Assembly (NCBI RefSeq): GCF_004358205.1
Contig: NZ_SMYO01000001.1
Span: 496,001-560,000 of the forward strand
Source of the DNA: Bacillus salipaludis
GTDB taxonomy: Bacteria; Bacillota; Bacilli; Bacillales_B; DSM-18226
DNA length: 64,000 bases
Direction of reading: 5' to 3'
Numbering within the stretch: the stretch's first letter is position 1; every line of letters starts with the position of its first letter. This document shows positions 20,313 through 28,633 of this stretch, piece after piece. Both the position numbers and the translations under genes were made by a program. Under the pieces are notes generated by a model. It was not told the origin of the DNA. It ran no database searches and worked only from the letters and a program-made list of their open reading frames with translations.

Positions 20313-21672
20313 AAGGGCTTTCTCGGATCAGCTCTTGTTCCTCTGATTGTAAACGCGGCAACTTAAACATAGTTTGGAAATTGAGACATAGATTCAATAC
20401 GATTGCAATGATACTTGCTGAGAATAGGCCATTGCTTAGCAACATCTGAAGCATGGCTGGCATATGAGCAAATACATCAGGCTGGAAGTTTGAACCTACG
20501 CCAACAGACATGCTCGTACCGATGATAAGTGTTGCATGAGTCTTATGGAAATCAACTTTTGAAAGAATTGAAATCCCAGCTGCTGTTACCATACCAAAAA
20601 TTGCAAGCATCGCACCGCCGCGGACACATGCCGGAATGATGGTAATAGCAGCTGCAAATTTTGGTAAAAAGCTTAGGATGACAAGAGAGCATCCAGTTGT
20701 GATTGATACATAACGGCTTTTCACACCGCTTAGGGCCATAACGCCAATGTTTTCATTTAAGAATGCATGAGGTACAGAGTTAAACAAACCCGATAATACT
20801 TGAGTGATTGCTTGCCCTCTTAATCCGCTTACAATTGTCTTTTCAGATGATTCAGTTTCACAAGCCTCATCTAATACTGAGAAGGAACCGAAACATTGAA
20901 TAAGGTTAATAATACAGAAAATGGTCATCGTAATAATAGCGCTTACCTTGAAGACTGGCACTCCAAAGTGGAATGGGGTGATGACTTGGACCCAATTTGC
21001 TGATGATACCGGGCTTGTATTAATCATTCCCATAAATCCAGCAATTACTGTTCCGATCGCAACTCCGAGCAGCATGGACAATGTTTTAATAATTCCTTTT
21101 CCATACTTATGAAGCAAAACAATGGTGAGTAAAACAATTAATCCAATAATGATGTTTATAGGAGAACCGTAACCAGGAGTTCCTTCACCACCTGCAAAAT
21201 CTTTAAAGGCGGTCGGTGCAAGAGTAATTCCCATAATGGTAATGAAAGTTCCTGTAACAACCTTTGGAAATAATAATAGAATTTTATCAAAGAAAAATGA
21301 GAGAAGGACAATAATAATTCCAGACGCTATAATTGAGCCAAAAAGAGTAGGAAGTCCATATTGTTTGCCAATGATGATCATTGGGCCAAGCGTGATAAAC
21401 GATGAACCCATTACAAATGGTAGTCTAGAACCAATTCCTTTACCGATTCCAAAAACCTGAATAAGGATGGCTAATCCACTTGAAAGTAAAATAGCGGAAA
21501 CCAAATAGGCAATGGTTTTTGCGTCGAGCCCAATTGAACTACCGACAATAACTGGAACCATAAAGGATCCTACCATTGTAAGGAGATGCTGAAGTCCGAG
21601 GGGCAATAACTTTACCAGCGGGAGTTTTTCGTTGAAGACAGCGTTTACATCAATAGATGATTTCGTTTTCAT
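20311..21672 (-). CDS. NCS2-family purine permease (second copy)
   Basis: 453-residue NCS2 nucleobase:proton symporter with about 12-14 membrane segments (LGLQHLLTMVGSFMVPVIVG, GSRLPFVMGSSFITLGP, GLFNSVPHAFLNENIG). It is a distant paralog of the permease at 15306. Xanthine or urate are the probable substrates, from context. AAGGAGG lies before the ATG. A promoter with a 17-bp spacer lies about 250 bases upstream, leaving a long leader that contains a paired element. Confidence 0.92.
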   Translation of the reverse strand: MKTKSSIDVNAVFNEKLPLVKLLPLGLQHLLTMVGSFMVPVIVGSSIGLDAKTIAYLVSAILLSSGLAILIQVFGIGKGIGSRLPFVMGSSFITLGPMIIIGKQYGLPTLFGSIIASGIIIVLLSFFFDKILLLFPKVVTGTFITIMGITLAPTAFKDFAGGEGTPGYGSPINIIIGLIVLLTIVLLHKYGKGIIKTLSMLLGVAIGTVIAGFMGMINTSPVSSANWVQVITPFHFGVPVFKVSAIITMTIFCIINLIQCFGSFSVLDEACETESSEKTIVSGLRGQAITQVLSGLFNSVPHAFLNENIGVMALSGVKSRYVSITTGCSLVILSFLPKFAAAITIIPACVRGGAMLAIFGMVTAAGISILSKVDFHKTHATLIIGTSMSVGVGSNFQPDVFAHMPAMLQMLLSNGLFSASIIAIVLNLCLNFQTMFKLPRLQSEEQELIRESP

Positions 21673-21911
21673 TATTTTCCTCCTTAAATATTAGAAAAGA
21701 TAGATTTTTCTTGGCAAAAAAACAGAGTAGCAGATAGTAAATTTGATCTAAATGTTTCTCATTGTGTAAATATCTAAGGGAGTAAATAGGCATTAATTGC
21801 ATCATCGCAGTTGTTGTTTATTACGAAACGCTGTTTCCTATTTATTTTAAAAAAAACCGTTTTCTACTTTGCCTAGTATTTAAATCTGTGAGGTAGATAA
21901 ATACGATGATG
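21673..21911 (-). promoter_or_regulatory. Long structured leader of the purine permease, unknown RNA element
   Basis: The mRNA starts near 21910 if the promoter at 21917-21945 is used. Its first bases CATCATCGTA can pair (8 Watson-Crick pairs, one G-U, one more A-U) with TGCGATGATG at 21800-21809, closing a domain of about 110 nt. The core of the guanine/adenine purine riboswitch is not present. Whether this is a ligand-binding RNA is inference. Confidence 0.4.
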
Positions 21912-21916
21912 TGAAC

Positions 21917-21945
21917 ATTATATGGGAATTTTAAATAATTTTCAA
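21917..21945 (-). promoter_or_regulatory. Sigma-A promoter of the purine permease
   Basis: -35 TTGAAA (21940-21945), 17-bp spacer and a perfect -10 TATAAT (21917-21922) on the minus strand. Confidence 0.75.
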
Positions 21946-22251
21946 CATTATTAACTTTTATAATTTTTTGATAATTATTTTAAAAAACGCTGTAGAATTT
22001 TAACGGGTTTACTTTAGAAGTGCAAACAATCAAATAACAACATAAAACACTCTGGTTTTCACATATGAATTCACAGTGTGTTTTAATTTGTTATTTCAAG
22101 GCTTAATTCTCAGGTTTATTGTGACCTTTTTTAATCTTATGAAGTATTCTATTGGGATTTTATTTTCAAGGTTATACCTAGCAGAAGTTCTCATTGAGGG
22201 CTAATTTTTTGCTTTGAACTCCTAAGGAGCACAGATTATCTTACTCCACTA
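21946..22251. other. Intron 3' flank with imperfect hairpins
   Basis: Around 22032-22098 aataacaacataaaacact can pair loosely with agtgtgttttaatttgttatt, and ctccttaggag at 22217-22230 is palindromic. These may be terminators or the end of a decayed insertion sequence. No gene. Confidence 0.3.
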
Positions 22252-24194
22252 GTCGAGTAGAAGGGAGCCTTTCTACCTTGCGGTAGATTGTACTCCTCCC
22301 CCCTCACAGAACCGTGCTTGCGCTATTAACGCACACGGCTCCTCCTAGTCATCATTTACAAAATATAGCTAATTTCTTTTCTTAAGTCGTATATATTAAC
22401 CTTAACTCTTGCGTATGGTAATGGATATTTATTAAGAAAGAGTGTGAATTTATCCCAAGTAAATGATTTCCTTTGACTTCTTCTATTGAGCCATTTAAAC
22501 AGTAGGTATCCGATTTTGTCTCTGAATTTGTTTACACTTTGGGTATTATCTGTGATGCAATAGTAGTTGTAATAACCTACTAGTGAGCGTTTAAATCTAT
22601 CCATAATCATATGAATGTCTTTATTTCTGTTAATTTTCAACCATTCTTTAATTTCTTTTAGTTTAGCTTGGACTTTCTTCCTGCTTGTTCTCCGTTTTAC
22701 TCGAAATTTCCCTTGTTTACTCCTACCGCAATAGTGTGTAAATCCAAGGAAATCAAAAGTTGCAGGTTTACTTCTTCCCTGTTGATTTGCATTTTGCTCC
22801 GCAAACCGCCCGAAGGGTATGATTTTGGTTTTATCCTCAGCTATTTCTAGATTAAATTTCTTTAATCTCAACTTTAAAGAATGGAAGAATTGCTCGGCTT
22901 CACATTTATATTGAAAACAACAAACAAAATCGTCTGCATATCTCACTATGTAGGCTTGTCCCATGCACTGTTTCCTAACCCTTTTCTCAAACCATAGGTC
23001 AAGGACATAATGGAGGTATACATTGGCTAATATCGGAGATATTACTCCACCTTGCGGTGTGCCTTTGTCTGTTTTATATTTCTTACCTTCTTCCATGTAT
23101 CCACCTTTAAGGAATCTACCAATGATTCTTAGTAGGTTAGGGTCAGCGATTCGCAGTTTTAAGAAATCCATCATCCATGTGTGGTCAACGTTGTCAAAGA
23201 ATCCTTTAATATCTACATCTACTACATAATTTACTGTTCTCTTTTCAATATAGTGGTTAAGTATTTTCAAAGCATCGTGGCAGTTACGATTTGGACGGAA
23301 TCCAAATGAACAGTCTAGAAAATCATTTTCATAGATGGTATTTAGTATTTTCGTTATGCCTCTTTGAACAATCTTATCTTCATGTTCCGGAATCCCCAAT
23401 GGTCTTTTCTTGTTTGAATTGAGCTTTGGAATATACATTCTCCTTACTGGAACAGGACGATAACTTTTGCTTTTAAGCCTATTTACTAAATTCTCTATGT
23501 TTTCTTTTAGATTTTCACTGTATTGCTCTTTAGTTGTACCATTAACCCCAGTTGCCTTTTTGGTAGGTAGCTCCTGGTGACATTGAGCTAATGATTGCTC
23601 ATTTAATAAATGTACAAGAGATGTAAATTTCATTTTAGAATCAAACTTTGCTAATTCTGCTATCCTTAGTAGTTTTGTTTCCATTTATTATCCTTACCTC
23701 TGTGTGTAGTAAATGTGTCCCTATTAAGGCTGATAACTGGTAGCTAGCCTTCCCTCCATCGGCATTACCCGACTTCATTGGTATTATGCTGCTATCCGAC
23801 TCCCTACATCGGCATTTGGTTTCCTTACTTGTTATCGCTTGTAGACCATACTCTTCTAAAAAAAAGAAAAGACCGGTAGGGTCTCCCGAGTTGCCGTATC
23901 ATATCAATGTGTAACGTGCCAAGGTCTCAGACTCCAGAGAGGTTTTATCCTTCTTGCCTTTAACGAAAGATAAAATGTAGCTTTCTGCTGTGCTTAGGGC
24001 ATCAGCCCTCTCGATTTACTAACATTATGGAGCTCAATCCCTTCAACCATTTGGCTTTCGGCCCACTACCTAGCTGTCTACGCTTAAAAACTAAAGTTAC
24101 CTTTAGTCCTCCAAGACTCGCTGCGAGCGAATGGCTAGTTCTTACTCGACGGGAATCCCACCCGCTATATGATACGACCTAGGCTCGGCCGCAC
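22252..24194 (-). mobile_element. Group II intron with reverse transcriptase
   Basis: On the minus strand the element begins with GTGCGGCC, the group II 5' consensus, followed by about 500 bases of ribozyme sequence, the RT gene, a domain V hairpin at 22308-22341 (gagccgtg ... cacggttc with the inner gcgttaatagcgc) and a domain VI hairpin at about 22265-22298 with a GCAA loop. The 3' end near ..CTCGAC is estimated. About 1.94 kb in all. It looks complete and may be mobile. The target gene is not recognisable on either side. Confidence 0.8.
22356..23684 (-). CDS. ltrA: Group II intron reverse transcriptase/maturase
   Basis: 442 residues. The RT domain shows GIPEHEDKIVQRG (motif 2a), CSFGFRPNRNCHDAL, the VVDVDIKGFFDNVDH block, GTPQGGVISPILANVYL (208-224) and the catalytic YADD at 249-252. 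A maturase X domain occupies about 330-440 (RFKRSLVGYYNYYC). There is no C-terminal HNH endonuclease. It would bind the intron RNA and assist splicing and retrohoming. Intact. Confidence 0.95.
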   Translation of the reverse strand: METKLLRIAELAKFDSKMKFTSLVHLLNEQSLAQCHQELPTKKATGVNGTTKEQYSENLKENIENLVNRLKSKSYRPVPVRRMYIPKLNSNKKRPLGIPEHEDKIVQRGITKILNTIYENDFLDCSFGFRPNRNCHDALKILNHYIEKRTVNYVVDVDIKGFFDNVDHTWMMDFLKLRIADPNLLRIIGRFLKGGYMEEGKKYKTDKGTPQGGVISPILANVYLHYVLDLWFEKRVRKQCMGQAYIVRYADDFVCCFQYKCEAEQFFHSLKLRLKKFNLEIAEDKTKIIPFGRFAEQNANQQGRSKPATFDFLGFTHYCGRSKQGKFRVKRRTSRKKVQAKLKEIKEWLKINRNKDIHMIMDRFKRSLVGYYNYYCITDNTQSVNKFRDKIGYLLFKWLNRRSQRKSFTWDKFTLFLNKYPLPYARVKVNIYDLRKEISYIL

Positions 24195-24342
24195 AAGCAC
24201 CCGTTAGTTGAAGTGCAACAGTTCACAAGTCTTATTTTTGTTGAAAACACTGTGCAAAATGTTCATAACTAACTAGATTCAAAAAATATTAGACACTTTT
24301 TTTTCGCCTGATATTTGGGTCACAGTCTACTTATCAATTTAA

Positions 24343-24894
24343 CTATTTTCTCAAGGTTTTTAAAGCACCACTCCAGGCTAAAACTTGATCAAGCATTAAA
24401 TTGACATTTTTAAGATGTATTGCGGCTGGTTTAAAGGTCTTAAAGTTTTCAAAATCAGTAAATAAAGATAAAGTTGGGTGAACTTTCACATCCGCTATAA
24501 GTAATTCTGCACAGATTCCACGTAAATGTTCAGCTGCACGAGCTCCACCAGTTCCCCCGTAGCTTACGATACCTGCCGCCTTGTTATTCCAAGCTTCACG
24601 AGCATAATCAAGTGCATTTTTTAGTGCTCCTGTAATACTGTGATTGTATTCTTGAACAATGAATACGAATCCATCCAAGCTGAAAAGCTTTTTATTCCAA
24701 GCAGCAATTCCAGGTTCAGTCCCATCGGTTGTTCCTAAAAACGGTAATTGGAAATCAGAAATATCCACGATTTCATAATTTGCATCTCCACGTTGGTCAG
24801 CAATTCCTTTTAGCCATTCTCCTACTTGAGGACTAACTCGACCTTGACGAGTGCTTCCTAAGATAATTCCGATATTTAATTTTTCATTTGTCAT
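24343..24894 (-). CDS. NADPH-dependent FMN reductase family protein
   Basis: 183 residues of flavodoxin-like fold. The FMN phosphate loop is GSTRQGRVS near the N-terminus, and PEYN-like QEYNHSITGALKNALD and SYGGTGGARAA mark the family. Such enzymes reduce flavins, quinones or azo compounds. AAGGAGG precedes the chosen ATG (MTNEKLN). It is the only gene between the intron and a divergent deacetylase gene. Confidence 0.9.
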   Translation of the reverse strand: MTNEKLNIGIILGSTRQGRVSPQVGEWLKGIADQRGDANYEIVDISDFQLPFLGTTDGTEPGIAAWNKKLFSLDGFVFIVQEYNHSITGALKNALDYAREAWNNKAAGIVSYGGTGGARAAEHLRGICAELLIADVKVHPTLSLFTDFENFKTFKPAAIHLKNVNLMLDQVLAWSGALKTLRK

Positions 24895-25251
24895 TATTTC
24901 TTCCTCCTTAATAGATGTCCATTTAATTTGTATGAAAAGGTTTATATACACATTCCACCTAAGGTTAAATATTCAATAACTAAATACGGGAAGGCTTAAG
25001 GTCGGTATTTTATTTCCTTCAACTTGTAACGGATTTATTAGTTGTTGAGAAAAACTGTTACAGGTTCAATGTAAGCATTTTAAAAATCAACTGCTTATGA
25101 ATCTTATTACTAAAGTTTATTGCAATATTTGTTCAGTTTTTATACACCCCCCATATACTAAGGTAACAATATCGAAAGGAAATAAAAGGAAAAATGCTCC
25201 TTCAGATTGCACTTCATTGTAATTAATTTACAAAAGAAAGGGGTTTCCAAA
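24895..25251. other. Divergent promoter region
   Basis: AT-rich region between the FMN reductase and deacetylase genes. A TTGTTC / TATACT pair around 25130-25162 (plus strand) has a 19-bp spacer and is only a weak promoter candidate. No gene seen. Confidence 0.3.
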
Positions 25252-25860
25252 ATGGACAAAAATTCACCTAAATATGTTGCCTTGACCTTTGATGATGGAC
25301 CTTCACCTTATACATTTTATATTTTGGATATTCTAAAACGAAATCACATTCTTGCCACATTCTTTGTCGTCGGTTCTGAAGCGAAAAAATTCCCAAACAT
25401 AATAAACCGCATTCACTCGGAAGGACATGTAATTGGAAATCATACTTGGAGTCATCCTGATATATCGACTCTTTCTGAAAGTCAATTACGGAGTGAAATT
25501 CATTCAACAAATGATCAGATAAAAAAGTTAATAGGAATTTCCCCAAATCTGTTTCGTGCTCCCTATGGCGCAATTGATAATGATACCGAGGCTATTATAA
25601 AAAAATGGGGAATGACTTCTGTATTATGGAATGTAGATAGTCAGGATTGGTGTGAGGACTCACCTTTTGCCGTACAGTTGCATGTCATTGCTGGATTACA
25701 AAAAAATAGTCTTATTGTGATGCATGATGGTGATCTATACGGTTGTGGTCCTCGGGATCATACTGTGGCATCTTTGAATAAACTCATTCAATATCTTCAG
25801 AAAAATGATTATCAGTTCATAACAGTTCCTGAGTTTCATAAAATAGCATTTAAAATTTAA
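25252..25860 (+). CDS. Polysaccharide deacetylase (NodB/PgdA family)
   Basis: 202-residue NodB domain from the ATG with AAAGGGG upstream. TFDDGP (D14, D15), HTWSHPD with metal ligands H64 and H68, RAPYG (102-106), WNVDSQDW and MHDG (157-160) are all present, so it should be catalytically competent as a metal-dependent N-acetylglucosamine deacetylase. No signal peptide or membrane anchor is visible, unlike wall-modifying PgdA. This means either a cytoplasmic substrate or unusual export. Confidence 0.92.
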   Translation: MDKNSPKYVALTFDDGPSPYTFYILDILKRNHILATFFVVGSEAKKFPNIINRIHSEGHVIGNHTWSHPDISTLSESQLRSEIHSTNDQIKKLIGISPNLFRAPYGAIDNDTEAIIKKWGMTSVLWNVDSQDWCEDSPFAVQLHVIAGLQKNSLIVMHDGDLYGCGPRDHTVASLNKLIQYLQKNDYQFITVPEFHKIAFKI

Positions 25861-26026
25861 AAAAGATTACCACTGGTGTCTTAAGGCGTTTACAAAAACA
25901 GGTACGAAAGAACTTCATCGGATATTTCTCTACAAACTAACAGTCTCTTTCCAATATCGGTTTCTTTCGTACTCCCTATCATTAAAAAACAGACCCTAAA
26001 AATAGAGCCTGTTAAATGTTTCTAAA

Positions 26027-26159
26027 TTAAGCTTTACGCACGTTAGTTGCTTGTGCTCCACGTTGTCCTTGCTCAACGTCGAAAGTAACTGCTTGACCTG
26101 GTATCATTGCTTAAGACTTTTAAAATATCTACGATTGCCGCTGAATTTTCCTTCTGCAT
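26027..26159 (-). pseudogene. Cold-shock protein relic
   Basis: The last codons read GQAVTFDVEQGQRGAQATNV-RKA and stop, the usual C-terminus of CspB/CspD. Upstream the sequence still resembles a csp gene at DNA level, but it has small indels that break the frame. The N-terminal RNA-binding motifs (KWFNAEKGFGFI-type) are deleted, with the start ATGCAG and its GGAGG site preserved. Confidence 0.7.
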
Positions 26160-26285
26160 TATAAACCCTCCTTATTAAATTATTTGGAATCCCCAAACTA
26201 ACAAAATGAGTGATTCTATGTGGAATAGTATCATTGAATTAAATAAAACACCGACATCTAAAATTTAGTCGGTGTTTTAAATTAA

Positions 26286-26660
26286 TTATTTGGTTTTTTC
26301 CTTTAATTCTTTCAAGGCATCAGTTAATTGATCATTCAAAGTGCCCAACGCCTCTTTATCAAGAGTTTTTGCTTCTGAACCAGCAATCGTCGGATCTAGA
26401 TATTTTTCTACTTTTGCATAAAGGTCTTTATTATCCTTTTTCACATCGTCTTCAAACGAAGACCACTGATCTTCTAATTTTGGTCCAACTTCTTTTACTT
26501 TTGCTTGGTCCCCACTATCGATTGCTTTTGATAACTGTCCTGTTGTATCCAACATTTTATTTACACCATCAGAAACTTTATTATCAGTTGAACTACAACC
26601 AGCTAATACTAGTGCACTCCCTAGACCAACTGCTAAAACCATTGATGTTAATTTTTTCAT
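26286..26660 (-). CDS. Small lipoprotein of the iron-permease operon
   Basis: 124 residues with a type II signal and lipobox LAGC (Cys21). The mature part is helical (GDQAKVKEVGPKLEDQWSSF) and resembles the helical N-terminal domain of the FTR1 protein encoded just upstream (GNLSEAQKAYDQFNKTW), as in EfeO/EfeM-type partners. Its ATG overlaps the FTR1 stop by four bases. It probably helps deliver iron to the permease; that role is inferred. Confidence 0.75.
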   Translation of the reverse strand: MKKLTSMVLAVGLGSALVLAGCSSTDNKVSDGVNKMLDTTGQLSKAIDSGDQAKVKEVGPKLEDQWSSFEDDVKKDNKDLYAKVEKYLDPTIAGSEAKTLDKEALGTLNDQLTDALKELKEKTK

Positions 26661-28159
26661 GATAGTTTCCTACTTTCATTGTGATTATTGTTCACAGCAT
26701 TATGTTTTTGATTTTTAAATTTTTTTGATAAAAGTATAATTACTGCACCTAGTACTAGAATTACTTGTGGTATTGTACTTTCCCAAGATGGGTATAGTGC
26801 AAAAAAGTCAATACTTGGGATGCTTTGAGAATTCGTTGTTGGGATTAAGCCAGATAATTGTAGGCTGTGAATCCCCATACCTGTAAACTTAATACACAGG
26901 TAAAATACAATTAGACTTGATACCATAAAGAATGGACGAAGTGGCAATTTTAATCCGACAAATATCATTAGATAAGCTAAGATTCCCAAAATTGCAGCTC
27001 CAATAAGAAAACCCAACAGTAATGCCTGAAGTTTTATCTGGCTCGCCATTCCGATATAAAACAATACTGTTTCTGTTCCTTCTCGGAATACCGCAAGAAA
27101 GGCAAGAACCCCTAAAGAAACAAGTTTACCTGTGGTTAATGCTGTTTGGCTTTTTTCACGAATATACCGATTCCAATCAGCGATGTTAGATTGACTATGA
27201 AGCCAATAACTCATATACAATAGCATGACTGCTGCAAAAACCCCTGTCCAACCAGCGATTAGAGCGTTATTGTTACCAAACGCTCCAGAAGAAATGACGA
27301 ATTTAACAATGACTGCAAGAATCACACTAACGCCAAGACCCGATAAAACCCCAGTCCAAATCCAGCCTTTTCCCTTTCCCTCACCTGATTTTTTTACAAA
27401 AGACATAAGGGCTATAACAACAAGCAATGCTTCTAAACCTTCACGAATTAGAATCATTGATGCATCCCAATAAGTGTACTCTGATTTATCAGCTAAAGGG
27501 GTTAAGTATTTTATCATGTTATCGACGGTTTTATTTGCATCTTTAAAATTTGATGGATTTGCAGAAAGCATGGCTTGAATCGTAACCAAATCCCTTTCGG
27601 AATCACTATAAACTGAGGCAGATTGTGCAACAACTACTCCTTCTACGCTCAACCAGCTGCTACTTGCCTTTTTTATATCATCTAGTGCTTCAGTTTGATT
27701 TTGTTCGTTAATTTCCTTTTTTGTCTCTTGGAGAAGCACGATAAAATCATCTAAAGAAATATCCTCTTTCTTAAAGCCTGCCTCTTTTGGGTAACCCCCA
27801 CTTGCAAACTTTTCATTTACAGCTTTTAAACCTTTTAAAGCTTGTAAAACTTGATCCTGTTTTTTTAGGGTTAACGCATAAACAACCTGCCCCATATTTG
27901 ATTCGTTGTCTCGGTAGGCAGTCGCGGAATCAGCTTTAATCCCTTCTTCAATTTCTCTCCAGGTTTTATTAAATTGATCATACGCCTTTTGTGCTTCTGA
28001 AAGATTCCCTTTAGAAGCATAGTCGATGGCTTTATCAATTGAAACTTCAGCTTTCTTTATATCCTCACTGGAATTTCCAGCCGCTGATACAGAAGTATGT
28101 ACCCCAAATCCTAATATTAATAGAAGGATAGATAATTTAAGTAATAGATTTTTGCCCAT
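26657..28159 (-). CDS. efeU: FTR1/EfeU-family iron permease
   Basis: 500 residues from the ATG that has AAGGGGG 8 bases upstream. A signal peptide is followed by a helical extracytoplasmic domain (about 30-225) and seven membrane segments. The two iron-binding REXXE motifs are intact: REGLE (239-243) and REGTE (359-363). The family moves oxidised ferrous iron across the membrane. No EfeB peroxidase gene is adjacent; the lipoprotein gene is coupled downstream. The promoter carries a Fur box. Confidence 0.92.
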   Translation of the reverse strand: MGKNLLLKLSILLLILGFGVHTSVSAAGNSSEDIKKAEVSIDKAIDYASKGNLSEAQKAYDQFNKTWREIEEGIKADSATAYRDNESNMGQVVYALTLKKQDQVLQALKGLKAVNEKFASGGYPKEAGFKKEDISLDDFIVLLQETKKEINEQNQTEALDDIKKASSSWLSVEGVVVAQSASVYSDSERDLVTIQAMLSANPSNFKDANKTVDNMIKYLTPLADKSEYTYWDASMILIREGLEALLVVIALMSFVKKSGEGKGKGWIWTGVLSGLGVSVILAVIVKFVISSGAFGNNNALIAGWTGVFAAVMLLYMSYWLHSQSNIADWNRYIREKSQTALTTGKLVSLGVLAFLAVFREGTETVLFYIGMASQIKLQALLLGFLIGAAILGILAYLMIFVGLKLPLRPFFMVSSLIVFYLCIKFTGMGIHSLQLSGLIPTTNSQSIPSIDFFALYPSWESTIPQVILVLGAVIILLSKKFKNQKHNAVNNNHNESRKLS

Positions 28160-28216
28160 AGAGGATCCCCCTTGTGAAGTCACAATTGATAACGAATTTC
28201 AATTTCATCTAAAACT

Positions 28217-28245
28217 ATTGTATTTTCATTGATATTGATTGTCAA
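28217..28245 (-). promoter_or_regulatory. Fur-controlled sigma-A promoter of the iron-permease operon
   Basis: -35 TTGACA (28240-28245), 17-bp spacer, -10 TACAAT (28217-28222) on the minus strand. TGACAATCAATATCA (28230-28244) fits the 7-1-7 Fur consensus TGATAATnATTATCA at 12 of 14 positions and covers the -35 and part of the spacer. Confidence 0.75.
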
Positions 28246-28633
28246 TTGGAGTTTTATTATTTCCCTCGGGTTTATCAGTCTAAAAAAATAAATAATATGG
28301 CTGATAACTAATGCGGTTTCTAACAAGCAGAGAACAATATCCTTAAAAATCATAATCCCCAAAAAATTACGGTTACTTCCTGTTTTAGGCTGCGGAACAA
28401 CTCCTGCATTTAATTATGTAAATTCAATTTTCACCGCTTGTTAAATCGAAGCTCCCTAGGTATTCGCTAGCACTATTCGTTTCATAATGTGATTCTCCAA
28501 TCACCAAATTAAGGGAAATCCCACCCAAAAATTGATGGACACAAGGATAAACACACAAAGATGGATATTCTTCATACATATAAAATAAGGCTGAAAATTA
28601 GATTTGTGTGGATTATGAGAGGGGAATAATGAA
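28246..28633. other. Intergenic, nothing recognised
   Basis: AT-rich spacer between divergent genes. GAGAGGGG at 28617-28624 serves as ribosome site for the GMC gene. Confidence 0.4.

Noticed and set aside
21673..21911. Purine (guanine/adenine) riboswitch before the permease
   Set aside because: The conserved aptamer core and its two loop motifs are absent.
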